From Polycladomyces abyssicola (lineage in GTDB: Bacteria; Bacillota; Bacilli; Thermoactinomycetales; JIR-001), in the NCBI RefSeq assembly GCF_018326425.1, contig NZ_AP024601.1, forward strand, positions 794,001-858,000: DNA of 64,000 nucleotides. Reading direction: 5' to 3'. The notes below the pieces were generated by a model. That model was given only the letters and a program-made list of their open reading frames with translations. It had not been told where the DNA came from and did not search any database. Of this stretch, positions 35,097 to 44,428 are shown in pieces. How positions within the stretch are numbered: the stretch's first letter is position 1; each line of letters starts with the position of its first letter. Position numbers and translations under genes: made by a program.

Positions 35097-35672
35097 ATGG
35101 GATTGTCGTTAGTGTACATGGCTCCCTGGATGGTTGGCGTCTTTTTTGGTTTCTGGTTGTTGTACGGGTGGATAACATCGAGAGAAAATCAAAAAACTCA
35201 TGAGTCTACACCGATCTTTTACCGGATTCATCTGTTGATCGTCGCGTTGGCCATCACGGTCAGTGTGACACACCTTCCCGGCTGGTGGGGAGTCCGTCCA
35301 TTTTATCCCTTCAACTGGTCGTTGTGGACAGGATGGATTCTCTTGGTGTCGGGGATGGTTTGGGCGGTGTGGGCGCGACTGAATCTCGGCATACATTGGA
35401 GCTCCGCTGTGCAGTTGCGTGAGAAACAGCAGGTTGTGCAAACAGGGCCTTACCGCTGGGTCAGGCATCCCATCTACACCGGTATCATCCTGATCATCTT
35501 GGGATTGAACCTGATAAACCCGCAGTGGACGGGGTTTCTGGGATGGATCCTTGTGGTTGCTTCCTATTGGGTGAAAAGCGGATTGGAAGAAAAGCTGCTG
35601 GTCACACAATTTGGAGACGAATACCGGACGTATCAACAGCGATCCCGTCGGCTCATTCCCTGGATTCTGTAA
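35097..35672 (+). CDS. Isoprenylcysteine carboxyl methyltransferase-family membrane protein
   Basis: 191 aa, about five membrane helices. The C-terminal catalytic signature GPYRWVRHPIYTGIILIILGL and the later EEKLLVTQFGDEYRTYQQRS motif define the ICMT/PEMT-like family, which methylates hydrophobic or membrane-bound acceptors with S-adenosylmethionine. Bacterial members have varied and mostly unknown substrates. AAGGAGAGGGG precedes ATG 35097. Confidence 0.85.
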   Translation: MGLSLVYMAPWMVGVFFGFWLLYGWITSRENQKTHESTPIFYRIHLLIVALAITVSVTHLPGWWGVRPFYPFNWSLWTGWILLVSGMVWAVWARLNLGIHWSSAVQLREKQQVVQTGPYRWVRHPIYTGIILIILGLNLINPQWTGFLGWILVVASYWVKSGLEEKLLVTQFGDEYRTYQQRSRRLIPWIL

Positions 35673-35771
35673 ACCAAAGGAAATAATCGGAAATAGCATA
35701 TAGCATGAGCCATACTGATCAAAAGAGCCCCACCGACATGAAAAATACTGCGACTTTTCTCAATGTCGAAC

Positions 35772-35815
35772 CAAAAGAAAAACCCAGCAATAAAAAAGCT
35801 GGGCAAAATCCACAA
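35772..35815 (-). terminator. Terminator-like hairpin, left copy of a repeated element
   Basis: Minus-strand CCCAGC-(9)-GCTGGG followed by TTTTTCTTTT, preceded by TGGATTTTG. The same 34-base pattern recurs on the plus strand at 37187-37222, so the two copies face outward around the AT-rich segment. Confidence 0.6.
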
Positions 35816-36284
35816 TGTGGTTTTAATCCCTCCTACTATCTTAACATTGTAATAGGCCTGTGCCATCACCTCGATTTTTCGATCGGGCCTTGGGCGGTAG
35901 GTGCAGTAGCGTAGTGGCATGCATGCTCTTTTTTGATTTCTTCCTAACACAAAAAAGAAGGTGGCCCCATCCCGACCCTGACCACCCCCATCCTACAGCA
36001 TATGTGGCAAGCCGCCCCTGAAAATTAAAAATATTATTTATGTTATGTAACTATAGATGACATGTAGTTATATACTTTTAGACAGACCAGCTATTGCTGG
36101 CGATATAAGTCAGATACTTTTTAAAGCCTCTAATTTGCGTTTTAAGCCATTTTGACTAAAATATATAGTTGGAAATAGGTGTTGTTTAAGAACGTGTCTG
36201 AGCGGTTCTGTGAGGAGTTTTAACGACGAATGGGTTTGAGGAACTTCTTTGAACGACATAATTTTTATTTTAGGAGGGAACAAC
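35816..36284. other. AT-rich segment without a convincing gene
   Basis: Base composition drops sharply from about 36,000. A 49-codon minus-strand frame (36110-36259) reads like part of a longer protein (SSLKLLTEPLRHVLKQHLFP) but has no ribosome-binding site and is not identified. Nothing else was recognised up to the DUF1801 gene. Confidence 0.4.
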
Positions 36285-36656
36285 ATGGAAGTTTTTGCAG
36301 AATATTTAGCGCATATTGATAACCCGCAACATCGGGCCCGAACGGAAGAAGTTTTGACTTGGGTAACTAAGAAATTTCCAAATTTGGAACCGCAAATCAA
36401 GTGGAACAAACCCACGTTTACCGATCACGGCACATACATCATTATGTTTGCCACAGCAAAAAATCATTTGAGCATTTTACCCGAAGAACAGACAATGGTG
36501 CATTTTGCCGATGAAATCGCCCAAGCTGGCTACAGCGCTTCTTCACGCTTGTTCCGAATTCCGTGGACTGAACCTGTTAATTACGAATTGCTAGAGAAGA
36601 TAATTGAATTTAATATCAAGGATAAGGCAGACTGTTCAACTTTTTGGCGGAAATAG
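36285..36656 (+). CDS. DUF1801 family protein
   Basis: 123 aa of the YdhG/DUF1801 family, sometimes annotated as iron chaperones because of a frataxin-like fold: FPNLEPQIKWNKPTFTDHGTYIIMFATAKNHLSILPEE and a C-terminal helix LLEKIIEFNIKDKAD. TAGGAGGGAA precedes ATG 36285. The gene is clearly AT-rich and its codon use differs from the neighbours, which suggests acquisition from a low-GC Firmicute. Confidence 0.78.
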   Translation: MEVFAEYLAHIDNPQHRARTEEVLTWVTKKFPNLEPQIKWNKPTFTDHGTYIIMFATAKNHLSILPEEQTMVHFADEIAQAGYSASSRLFRIPWTEPVNYELLEKIIEFNIKDKADCSTFWRK

Positions 36657-36818
36657 AAAAAACAGGACCAAATAGCACTCCATGATATGCTCTAGGGTTT
36701 TTAGGGGTAAAGTTTCTACACAAAAAGGTAATTGGAATAAATATTTTAAATGAGGTTAATTGTTTTGTTTTTTTGTTGTTTTTTATCTGTTGTTTCTAAT
36801 GATTTATAAATATTAGTG

Positions 36819-36832
36819 GGTTCTGTTGCAAA
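36819..36832 (+). repeat. Solitary IS6-family terminal inverted repeat
   Basis: GGTTCTGTTGCAAA is identical to the outer part of the terminal repeats of IS6-family elements (IS431/IS257 type). No transposase frame and no second end were found, so this is a relic. Confidence 0.5.
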
Positions 36833-36890
36833 TTTTCCCCGGTCGTTCAAAAATGGGACTCCGAAAAAATACCGAAAACCATTCGTTCAT

Positions 36891-37151
36891 TTACACATCC
36901 TCCTGTGCCTCTTCCAGCCTCAACAAATCCTCAAAGCGTATGATTTTCCGACAATCCCTGTTGGCGATCTCCAACCACTTTTCATATGGATTCACCTTTG
37001 TTATAAAGCCGCAGAACTGTTCCGGTCCATAAATGGTGGCGTAAGTCACGACCTCCGCCATATCCTCATACAATGCTCTCTGCATGATGTACTCCATCTC
37101 TGCTATGTAGTCCTCATTCAACTCTGGTGACTGGAACACCGCCCTACCCAA
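36891..37151 (-). CDS. YolD-like protein, possibly N-truncated
   Basis: About 86 aa. The second half (GPEQFCGFITKVNPYEKWLEIANRDCRKIIRFEDLLRLEE) matches the beta-rich YolD domain: a G-x-I-x-x-(I/V)-(D/N)-P segment, then an I-x-(F/L)-x-D-(I/L)-(L/I) end. YolD genes usually accompany Y-family polymerases; here dnaE lies downstream on the other strand. The only start codon is a TTG without a clear ribosome-binding site, and the frame begins beside the IS6 relic, so the N-terminus may be lost. Confidence 0.5.
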   Translation of the reverse strand: MGRAVFQSPELNEDYIAEMEYIMQRALYEDMAEVVTYATIYGPEQFCGFITKVNPYEKWLEIANRDCRKIIRFEDLLRLEEAQEDV

Positions 37152-37186
37152 ATTTGGCTACTGTGAAATTAGAAAACCTCACTAAC

Positions 37187-37222
37187 ATGGATTTTGCCCA
37201 GCTTTTATGCTGGGTTCTTTCT
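37187..37222 (+). terminator. Terminator-like hairpin, right copy of a repeated element
   Basis: TGGATTTTG, then CCCAGC-TTTTAT-GCTGGG, then a T-rich tail. It matches the inverted copy at 35772-35815 over about 34 bases with a 3-base indel. Confidence 0.6.
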
Positions 37223-37416
37223 ATCCTCATATACCCCTCTTAGCCCCAAAATTTTGCCCTCTGAGGTGCCCAATTTTCCTTTGGAGGGTATTCGCCACAC
37301 AAAAAAGAGAGGGTTTTCCCTCTCCCCAACCCCCGTTTCTCCTGGCTATTTGGCATTGCGTTTCGTCCCTGTACGGGAATTCGTTATAATGAGGGGGAAA
37401 AGTCGGAAACCGGCGG

Positions 37417-40400
37417 GTGGTTCATGTGAATACCTCGTTCGTGCATCTGCATGTACATACTGAATACAGTTTGTTGGACGGCGCCGCCCGAATCGACGCG
37501 CTGGTCGAGGAAGCACGACGGCTCGGCATGCCGGCGTTGGCCATCACGGATCATGGGGCCATGTACGGGGTGGTGCCGTTTTACGAAGCGTGCCGGTCTG
37601 CGGGAATCAAGCCGATCATCGGTTGTGAATGTTATCTGACGGACGGCGATTTGCATGAACGTCCTTCCCCGCGAGAGCACCGGATGTATCACTTGTTGCT
37701 GATCGCTAAAAACAACGAAGGCTACCGCAACTTGATGAAACTTTCCACGATCGCGCATCTGGAGGGGTTTCACTACAAACCCCGGATCGACAAGCGCGTG
37801 CTGCGGGAGCTTTCAGGCGGCTTGATCGCTACCAGCTCCTGTCTGGCCGGGGAGATTCCGCAGGCGATTCTTCAAGATCGTTACTCGGATGCGCGACGGT
37901 TGGCAAGAGAATATCTGGAGATCTTCGGAGAAGGCCACTTTTTTCTCGAATTGCAGGATCATCGCATGCCGGAACAGCAAAAGGTGAACCGGTTTTTGAT
38001 CGAGCTGAGTCGGGAAACGGGCATACCGCTGATCGCCACCAATGATGTGCACTACCTCAGACAAGAGGACCATGGCGTGCACGACTGTCTGCTCTGTATT
38101 GGCACCGGGCGACGTCTGGCGGATGAGGACCGGATGCGGTTTCCGTCGGATCAGTTTTACCTGAAATCGCCGGAAGAAATGTGCCGCCTGTTTGCTCATG
38201 TGCCGGAAGCACTGGCCAACACGGTCAGGATTGCGGAGCAGTGCCATGTGGAGATTCCGCTGGGACAGCGATTATTGCCGCGTTTTCCCGTGCCGGATGA
38301 GGAGACAGCCGCTTCGTATTTGCGGAAGTTGTGCGAACGCGGTTTGCGGGAAAGATACGGAACCCCCACCGCGGAAGCGAAGCAGCGGTTGAATTATGAG
38401 TTGTCCGTGATCGAGCGGATGGGGTTCAGCGATTATTTTTTGATCGTATGGGACTTTGTCCGGTTTGCCCGTGAGCAGGGGATCATGACCGGACCCGGGC
38501 GCGGATCGGCGGCGGGCAGTCTCGTCTCGTACGTGTTGCGGATCACGGATATTGATCCGATTCGGTATGGCCTGCTGTTTGAACGCTTTTTGAACCCCGA
38601 GCGGGTATCGATGCCCGACATTGACATCGACTTTGATTACGAGCGGCGGGATGAAGTGATTGCGTATGTGACGCGTAAATACGGCGCTGATCGTGTTGCT
38701 CAGATCATCACCTTTGGTACGATGGCTCCCCGTGCTGCGGTACGGGATGTGGGCCGGGTGATGGGGTTACCGTACGCCGATGTGGATCGTGCGGCGAAAC
38801 TGATTCCGGCGGCACCGGGCATGACGCTGGAAAAAGCGTTTGCCGCTGAACCGCGGTTGCAACAGCTGTGCAACGATCATCCCCGGATTGCGGAGTTGAT
38901 GAAGGTCGTTAGGAAGGTGGAAGGGCTTCCCCGTCACGCCTCTACGCACGCCGCCGGAGTGGTGATCGCCGATCAGCCGTTGACAGCACATACACCGTTA
39001 CAGGAAGGGCACGATGGGGGCAGGTTGACCCAGTATCCGATGGAGGTGCTGGAGCGGATCGGATTGCTCAAGGCCGATTTCCTGGGATTGCGCAACTTGA
39101 CGGTGATCGGACGGGCGATCGAGTTGATCCGGAAGCATCACGGAAAAGCGATTGATTTCAGCCGCATGTCGTACGATGATCCCCAAACGTACGCCCTGCT
39201 TTCCCGCGGTGAAACGACCGGCGTGTTTCAATTGGAGTCGGCAGGGATGAGAAAGGTGCTCCGGGAGCTGAAACCGTCTCACTTTGAAGATCTGATCGCC
39301 GTCTTGGCCTTGTACCGCCCGGGACCGATGGATCAGATTCCGCGGTTTATCCGTGCCAAGCACGGGTTGGAAAAAGTACAGTATCCGCATCCTGATCTGG
39401 AGCCCATCCTGCGTGACACCTACGGGATTATCGTCTATCAGGAACAGATCATGCAAATCGCCGCCAAGATGGCTGGATTTACTTTGGGGCAGGCCGATTT
39501 GCTCCGGCGGGCTGTCTCCAAGAAAAATCGGACGTTGCTGGACGAACAGCGCACCGCATTTGTAAAGGGGTGTGTGGCCAACGGGTATGACGAGAAGACA
39601 GGCGAAAAAGTGTACGACCTGATTGTCCGATTCGCCGACTACGGTTTCAACCGCAGTCACTCCGCCGCCTATGCTGTGCTGGCTTACCAGACAGCGTTTC
39701 TGAAGGCGCATTATCCCCTGGAATATATGGCTGCTTTGCTTACTACGGTGATGGGCAGTCACGGTAAGATGGCCGAATACATCGAGGAGTGCCGCCGTAT
39801 GGGTATTGAAGTGCGGTTGCCGGATGTAAACCGAAGCGCCGCTGCGTTCTCAGTGGAAGATGGTGCGATCCGCTTCGGTCTGGCTGCAGTCAAACACGTG
39901 GGGAAGGGTGCAATCCGTACGCTTATCCGGGAGCGGGAAAAGCGTCCGTTTCGCGACTTGTTCGATTTGTGCGCGCGGGTGGATTTGCGCGTCTGCAATC
40001 GCAGGGTGTTGGAAGCGCTCATCCAATGCGGGGCGATGGACACGTTTCCCGGTCATCGCGCCCAATGGCTGGCCATGTTGGATGAAGCGATGGAGTACGG
40101 TACTTCAGTGCAAAAAAGCCGATCTGAGGACCAGCTGGGATTATTCGGGGATGAGGAGCCTGAGGGACCGCGTACCCGTTTCTCTTATGACAATGTGACT
40201 CCGTTTTCGGAAAAGGAGAAGTTGGAGCTGGAGCGGGAATTACTGGGCTTGTACGTATCCGGCCATCCCCTGCAACCCTACCGCCGCTTGATCGAAGCGT
40301 ATGCCACCCATACAGCTGCTCAACTGGATGAATGCCGCGAATCGGAAACGGTGACCGTGGCGGGCGTGATCACCGAAGTGAAGCCGATCACCACAAAACG

Positions 40401-40890
40401 CGGCGAGGCGATGGCATTCGCACAGATCGAGGAGAGAGGTGTGCAGGTGGAAGTGGTTCTGTTTCCCCGCGTGTTGGAACGGTATCGCGCATCGGTGCGT
40501 CTCGACCGGCTCGTGTTGGTAACGGGAAGGGTAAATCACCATGAGAACGGCGTCAAAATATTGGCCGACAAGGTGGAAGAGTTGGAGGTGTTGGCCCAAC
40601 GTCCCGATGCAGCAAAAAAGACGGAAAACAGGCGCGCATATATCCGTATCCCGGCAGATCGTGAGGAGAAAAGCCGCTTGGAAGCATTGAAACGCGTTCT
40701 GCTCGCCCACCGTGGAGAGGTGCCCGTTTATCTGTATTACGAGCGTACGCGAAAAGTTCTGGCGCTGCCCACCGACAAATTCGGTATCGACCCCACAGAC
40801 GAATGCCGAACGCAAATCGAGGCTATCCTAGGAAAACACGCGTTTCAAATCGTGAGACGAAGTGGAACCTTGTCTCCCTCAGGTGCATAA
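37417..40890 (+). CDS. dnaE: DNA polymerase III subunit alpha
   Basis: 1,157 aa replicative polymerase of the DnaE type (B. subtilis DnaE 1,115 aa). The N-terminal PHP domain starts HLHVHTEYSLLDG; the polymerase core has GPGRGSAAGSLVSYVL, MPDIDIDFDYERRDEVI (catalytic aspartates) and YRPGPMDQIPRFI; a helix-hairpin-helix region and an OB domain (VTVAGVITEVKP, about 985-1070) follow. In B. subtilis DnaE extends primers before PolC takes over. GTG 37417 or GTG 37426 could start it; neither has a strong ribosome-binding site. A TATAAT box at 37385-37390 lacks a good -35. Confidence 0.97.
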   Translation: MVHVNTSFVHLHVHTEYSLLDGAARIDALVEEARRLGMPALAITDHGAMYGVVPFYEACRSAGIKPIIGCECYLTDGDLHERPSPREHRMYHLLLIAKNNEGYRNLMKLSTIAHLEGFHYKPRIDKRVLRELSGGLIATSSCLAGEIPQAILQDRYSDARRLAREYLEIFGEGHFFLELQDHRMPEQQKVNRFLIELSRETGIPLIATNDVHYLRQEDHGVHDCLLCIGTGRRLADEDRMRFPSDQFYLKSPEEMCRLFAHVPEALANTVRIAEQCHVEIPLGQRLLPRFPVPDEETAASYLRKLCERGLRERYGTPTAEAKQRLNYELSVIERMGFSDYFLIVWDFVRFAREQGIMTGPGRGSAAGSLVSYVLRITDIDPIRYGLLFERFLNPERVSMPDIDIDFDYERRDEVIAYVTRKYGADRVAQIITFGTMAPRAAVRDVGRVMGLPYADVDRAAKLIPAAPGMTLEKAFAAEPRLQQLCNDHPRIAELMKVVRKVEGLPRHASTHAAGVVIADQPLTAHTPLQEGHDGGRLTQYPMEVLERIGLLKADFLGLRNLTVIGRAIELIRKHHGKAIDFSRMSYDDPQTYALLSRGETTGVFQLESAGMRKVLRELKPSHFEDLIAVLALYRPGPMDQIPRFIRAKHGLEKVQYPHPDLEPILRDTYGIIVYQEQIMQIAAKMAGFTLGQADLLRRAVSKKNRTLLDEQRTAFVKGCVANGYDEKTGEKVYDLIVRFADYGFNRSHSAAYAVLAYQTAFLKAHYPLEYMAALLTTVMGSHGKMAEYIEECRRMGIEVRLPDVNRSAAAFSVEDGAIRFGLAAVKHVGKGAIRTLIREREKRPFRDLFDLCARVDLRVCNRRVLEALIQCGAMDTFPGHRAQWLAMLDEAMEYGTSVQKSRSEDQLGLFGDEEPEGPRTRFSYDNVTPFSEKEKLELERELLGLYVSGHPLQPYRRLIEAYATHTAAQLDECRESETVTVAGVITEVKPITTKRGEAMAFAQIEERGVQVEVVLFPRVLERYRASVRLDRLVLVTGRVNHHENGVKILADKVEELEVLAQRPDAAKKTENRRAYIRIPADREEKSRLEALKRVLLAHRGEVPVYLYYERTRKVLALPTDKFGIDPTDECRTQIEAILGKHAFQIVRRSGTLSPSGA

Positions 40891-40928
40891 GATGGGGAAC
40901 GATTCGTTTTTTGGAAGAGGTGGGTGGC

Positions 40929-41450
40929 GTGTTTTATCGCCATGTGGTCAACCTGTTGGAGAAGCGGGGGGTGTCGCTGGAAGCGATCGGGGAGATCGTG
41001 TACGGGCTCCAGCGGCCCTACAATGATACACTTTCTCTGGATGAATGTGTGGAAAGCGTATCCCACGTCCTGAAAAAAAGGGAAGTCCAGAACGCACTCC
41101 TTACGGGAATTGCCCTCGATGAACTGGCGGAAGCCAAGAAACTGCCGCAACCCTTGCAAACGATGATGGAAATTGATGAGCCGCTCTTCGGTGTGGATGA
41201 AATCCTGGCGCTATCCATCATCAACGTGTACGGGACAATTGGGCTGACCAGCTTCGGCTATTTAGACAAAATCAAAGTGGGGATCTTGAAACGGTTGAAT
41301 CATCGAAATGGAAAAATCCATGTATTTTTGGACGATCTGGTGGCCGGTGTTGCGGCGGCGGCTTCTGCCCGCATCGCGCACCGTCATCCCGATATGGAGC
41401 GATATGAGGCGGATAAGGATAAATCAACCGGAATGGATGAGGAAGGATAA
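40929..41450 (+). CDS. Phosphatidylglycerophosphatase A-like protein (YutG type)
   Basis: 173 aa of the PgpA/YutG family, which removes the phosphate of phosphatidylglycerol phosphate or acts on related lipids. The conserved C-terminal part reads INVYGTIGLTSFGYLDKIKVGILKRLNH and FLDDLVAGVAAAASARIAH with the acidic pair in the last block. GTG 40929 has AGAGGTGGG upstream; it begins 38 bases after dnaE and ends at a strong terminator. Confidence 0.82.
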   Translation: MFYRHVVNLLEKRGVSLEAIGEIVYGLQRPYNDTLSLDECVESVSHVLKKREVQNALLTGIALDELAEAKKLPQPLQTMMEIDEPLFGVDEILALSIINVYGTIGLTSFGYLDKIKVGILKRLNHRNGKIHVFLDDLVAGVAAAASARIAHRHPDMERYEADKDKSTGMDEEG

Positions 41451-41468
41451 AGGCGAATCCGTACAAAA

Positions 41469-41510
41469 AACACCGGCTTCCGGTTTCGCGGAAAGCCGGT
41501 GTTTTTTTTG
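41469..41510 (+). terminator. Terminator after the PgpA-like gene
   Basis: AACACCGGCTT...AAGCCGGTGTT long stem with an internal CCG/CGG pairing and eight T residues. Confidence 0.92.
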
Positions 41511-41646
41511 AGGGATCTTTTTCGTGTGATGAATTTTTCGTTTTTCATCTGTTACCGTAACCCCTTTCCCCGTTATAATCGAATTAATATTGTGTATTTT
41601 CGGTTGAGATTGTTCTGTTCCACGTCAAAGGGAAGGGGCAAACGCG

Positions 41647-41864
41647 GTGCTGTTATCCGAGTTGGAAAGGGCGTTGAGCGAGATGACAGCAGAAGGCGCT
41701 TTCAAGAAATGATGGACTACGTCCCAACCACCTCGATGTCATTGATCGGTGTCTCCCATGCAGCATCGGAGTTTTTGGTGATGAAGACGCAGATGCGACA
41801 TTGGTTTGAACGGGAATGCGGGGTTATGACAGTTTTGCTGGAGCAAAGTTATTGGTGGCGATGA
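41647..41864 (+). pseudogene. Remnant of a small gene, one frameshift
   Basis: GTG 41647 follows AGGGAAGGGG and codes about 21 residues (LLSELERALSEMTAEGAFKK) before a stop. One base shift continues into a further ~50 residues (MMDYVPTTSMSLIGVSHAASEF...) ending at 41864. The product is not recognised. Its closeness to a decayed epimerase suggests the whole stretch is degenerating. Confidence 0.3.
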
Positions 41865-41901
41865 TTGGAGCGTCAAACCAGTGAGGTTGGGAGGAATCGT
41901 G

Positions 41902-42839
41902 ATGTCCGCACCCATTGCTACGGTATGCGGAGCTTCGGGAGGAGGGGACATTCCCTTGTCAAAGAATTGATCGAAGTAGGCTATCAGGTGCGCGCTGTGG
42001 CCCGCAATGCTCAAAGGATGCAGGAGCAATTCGGAAATCTCCCGGTCGAGATTTGTCCGGGTGACGCCACTGACCGTGCGTTTGTCCGCAGGATGTGTGA
42101 CGGAGTGGAGCTGGTTTTTCACTCGGTGGGACTTCCTTACCCGGAGTGGGAATCCAAGCAGATTCCCATTATGAACACGATCCTGCAAGGCGCTTCGGGA
42201 CTGGCGAAAAGGATGGTGTTGGTACATTCCGTTTATGCGTACGGATACCCCCAAACACCTTTGGTGTCGGAAACGCACCCCACCGATCCGCAAACCAAAA
42301 AAGGGAAAATTCGGCGTGAGATGGAGGAAATGTTGGCAAAAGCCCACGACAAAGGGAAGATCGAGGGAGTCGTTGCACGTTTCCCTGATTTTTACGGACC
42401 TTATGCGGACATTTGCATTCGGTTTTGCGGTCGTTTTTGGAAAAGAAAACCGTTTACTGGGTGGGTCCGCTGAATGTGGAGAGAGAGTACGTTTTCATGC
42501 CTGATGCCGCAAAGGCTTTGGTCCGATTGGCAAGGGAGGATCATGCAGCCGGGCAGGCGTGGAACGTTCCCGGAGAGGGCGGGATCACGGGGCACCAGGT
42601 GATCAAATACGCGTCCAAGATTCTGGGATATGAACCAAAAGTGGTTTCAGTGAAGAAATGGATGTTGAGACTGCTGGGGATCGGAGACAAAACGATGCGT
42701 GAAATGGTGGAACTGTACTATCTGTACGATCGACCGTTTTTATTGGACGGGCAAAAGTATCAAACACATCGGAGATATTCCGCGAACACCTTTTCAAGTG
42801 GGTCTTCAACAAACGTTGGACTGGATGAAAAATCGCTGA
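41902..42839 (+). pseudogene. NAD-dependent epimerase/dehydratase pseudogene (three frameshifts)
   Basis: ATG 41902 with GGGAGGAAT upstream begins SAPIATVCGASGG, the dinucleotide-binding loop, then loses frame near 41940. The next frame has GHSLVKELIEVGYQVRAVARN, FHSVGLPYPEWE and VLVHSVYAYGYPQTP (catalytic S-Y-K region) up to FYGPYAD near 42415. A second shift gives SFLEKKTVYWVGPLNVEREYVFMPDAAKALV to about 42765. A third is needed for the last ~20 residues. A complete SDR-extended protein of about 310 aa is thus recoverable only across three breaks. Confidence 0.8.
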
Positions 42840-43091
42840 ACTGAAACAAACAAATGTATGGGGAGGGCACACTTACATAGTGGGCCTTTCCATTTGTCAT
42901 ATAAAGGGTTGGCGGCCCACACCGATTTGGTACGCTTCTTTAGCTTCGGACTGAAATATCCCGACAAGTTTCCCCAAACCCTACTGCACCGGGGGTGACA
43001 GTGTACCGGAAAATCGGTTTCCTCTCGGTTGGCAAAAAACCGATCAACCGTTGACAAAACTGGGTTCATCGTTTTATTCCGACTATCACTT
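42840..43091. other. Intergenic region before the malic enzyme gene
   Basis: Contains a CAAATG...CATTTG inverted repeat (around 42848-42896) without a T tail and otherwise nothing recognised up to the extended -10 box. Confidence 0.4.
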
Positions 43092-43100
43092 TGGTATAAT
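43092..43100 (+). promoter_or_regulatory. Extended -10 promoter of the malic enzyme gene
   Basis: TGGTATAAT: a TG dinucleotide one base before a perfect TATAAT, 58 bases before the start codon. The -35 region is weak, as usual for extended -10 promoters. Confidence 0.55.
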
Positions 43101-43158
43101 AGTTGTACTTTGAAGTGGTCAGACCACCGGGGGTGTACATAAAAGGAGAGGATGGACG

Positions 43159-44412
43159 TTGTCATCACTGCGTGAAGAATCTTTGCGGCTGCATCTGGAG
43201 CACCAGGGAAAACTGCGTGTGGAATCCAAGGTTCCCGTCCATGATGCCCGCGATCTCAGTCTAGCGTATTCTCCAGGCGTGGCCGAGCCTTGTAAAGAGA
43301 TTCACAGCGATGTGAACAAGGTGTACGATTACACGATGAAAGGAAATCTGGTGGCCGTCGTGTCGGATGGGACGGCCGTTTTGGGGTTGGGTAACATCGG
43401 TCCGCATGCAGCCATGCCGGTGATGGAAGGAAAAGCAGTGCTGTTCAAATCGTTTGCCGGTGTGGATGCGTTTCCGCTGGTCATCGATTCCACGGAGATC
43501 GATAAGATCGTGGAAACGGTCAAGTTGCTCGCTCCCACTTTCGGCGGCGTCAACTTGGAAGACATCGCGGCACCGAAATGCTTCATCATTGAGGAACGGT
43601 TGAAGAAAGAAATCGACATCCCCGTGTTTCATGATGATCAGCATGGTACAGCGATCGTGACACTGGCAGGGTTACTCAACGCCCTCAAAGTAGTCGGCAA
43701 AAAGATGGAAGAGATTCGCGTTGTGGCCAATGGAGCCGGAGCGGCCGGGATCGCCATCGTCAAATTGCTTCTGCGCATGGGTGTACGGGATGTCATTATG
43801 TGCGACAGTAAGGGGGCCATATATGAGGGGCGCCCGTACGGGATGAACCCGATGAAGGAATCCCTGGCCCAAATGACCAACCGGGACAAGGTGCAGGGCA
43901 CATTGGCCGATGCGTTGAAAGGGGCGGACGTGTTTGTCGGGGTGTCTGTTGAAGGAGCGGTTACCAAAGAGATGGTCGCTTCGATGAACCGAGACCCGAT
44001 CATTTTTGCGATGGCCAATCCGGTACCCGAAATCATGCCGGAAGACGCTTATGAGGCCGGAGCGAAAGTGGTGGGGACGGGACGCTCCGATTTCCCCAAC
44101 CAGGTAAACAACGTGTTGGCATTCCCGGGAATTTTCCGTGGTGCTTTGGACGTACGGGCCCGGGCGATCAATGAAGAGATGAAAATCGCGGCGGCGTATG
44201 CAATCGCCGATTTGATCAGTGAAGACGAGTTGCAGCCGGATTACGTCATCCCCGCACCGTTTGATCCGCGAGTGGCACCGCATGTGGCGATGGCAGTGGC
44301 CAAGGCGGCGATGGAGACCGGTGAGGCGCGAATTCAAGTGGATGTTCAAGAAGTCTATGAGCGCACCATCCGCCTGACGCGCCGCGATCCGGAAGCAACC
44401 TTGGACGGATGA
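43159..44412 (+). CDS. NAD(P)-dependent malic enzyme
   Basis: Oxidative decarboxylation of malate to pyruvate. 417 aa, the short bacterial type (B. subtilis YtsJ-like). The catalytic tyrosine is in LAYSPGVAEPC (about 35), the metal-binding acids in IPVFHDDQHGTAIVTLAGLLNAL (about 155-178), and the Rossmann loop is VVANGAGAAGIAIVKLL. No phosphotransacetylase domain is fused. It starts at TTG 43159, 8 bases after AAAAGGAGAGG; no ATG in frame fits. It heads the malic enzyme-FadR-DUF2007-accDA group. Confidence 0.93.
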   Translation: MSSLREESLRLHLEHQGKLRVESKVPVHDARDLSLAYSPGVAEPCKEIHSDVNKVYDYTMKGNLVAVVSDGTAVLGLGNIGPHAAMPVMEGKAVLFKSFAGVDAFPLVIDSTEIDKIVETVKLLAPTFGGVNLEDIAAPKCFIIEERLKKEIDIPVFHDDQHGTAIVTLAGLLNALKVVGKKMEEIRVVANGAGAAGIAIVKLLLRMGVRDVIMCDSKGAIYEGRPYGMNPMKESLAQMTNRDKVQGTLADALKGADVFVGVSVEGAVTKEMVASMNRDPIIFAMANPVPEIMPEDAYEAGAKVVGTGRSDFPNQVNNVLAFPGIFRGALDVRARAINEEMKIAAAYAIADLISEDELQPDYVIPAPFDPRVAPHVAMAVAKAAMETGEARIQVDVQEVYERTIRLTRRDPEATLDG

Positions 44413-44428
44413 GGAAGGTGGGAAATTG

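Noticed and set aside
35633-35950. 105-codon minus-strand frame with two hydrophobic stretches
   Set aside because: Its hydrophobic core (PSFFIAGFFFW) is the translation of a terminator hairpin and T run, and its start lacks a properly spaced ribosome-binding site.
36110-36415. Minus-strand frame opposite the DUF1801 gene, possibly transposase-like
   Set aside because: Half of it is the antisense of DUF1801; the remaining 49 codons show no family motif and no ribosome-binding site.
43053-43100. TTGACA near 43053 as -35 of the malic enzyme promoter
   Set aside because: It lies nearly 40 bases from the TATAAT, far outside any usable spacing; the extended -10 alone was accepted.
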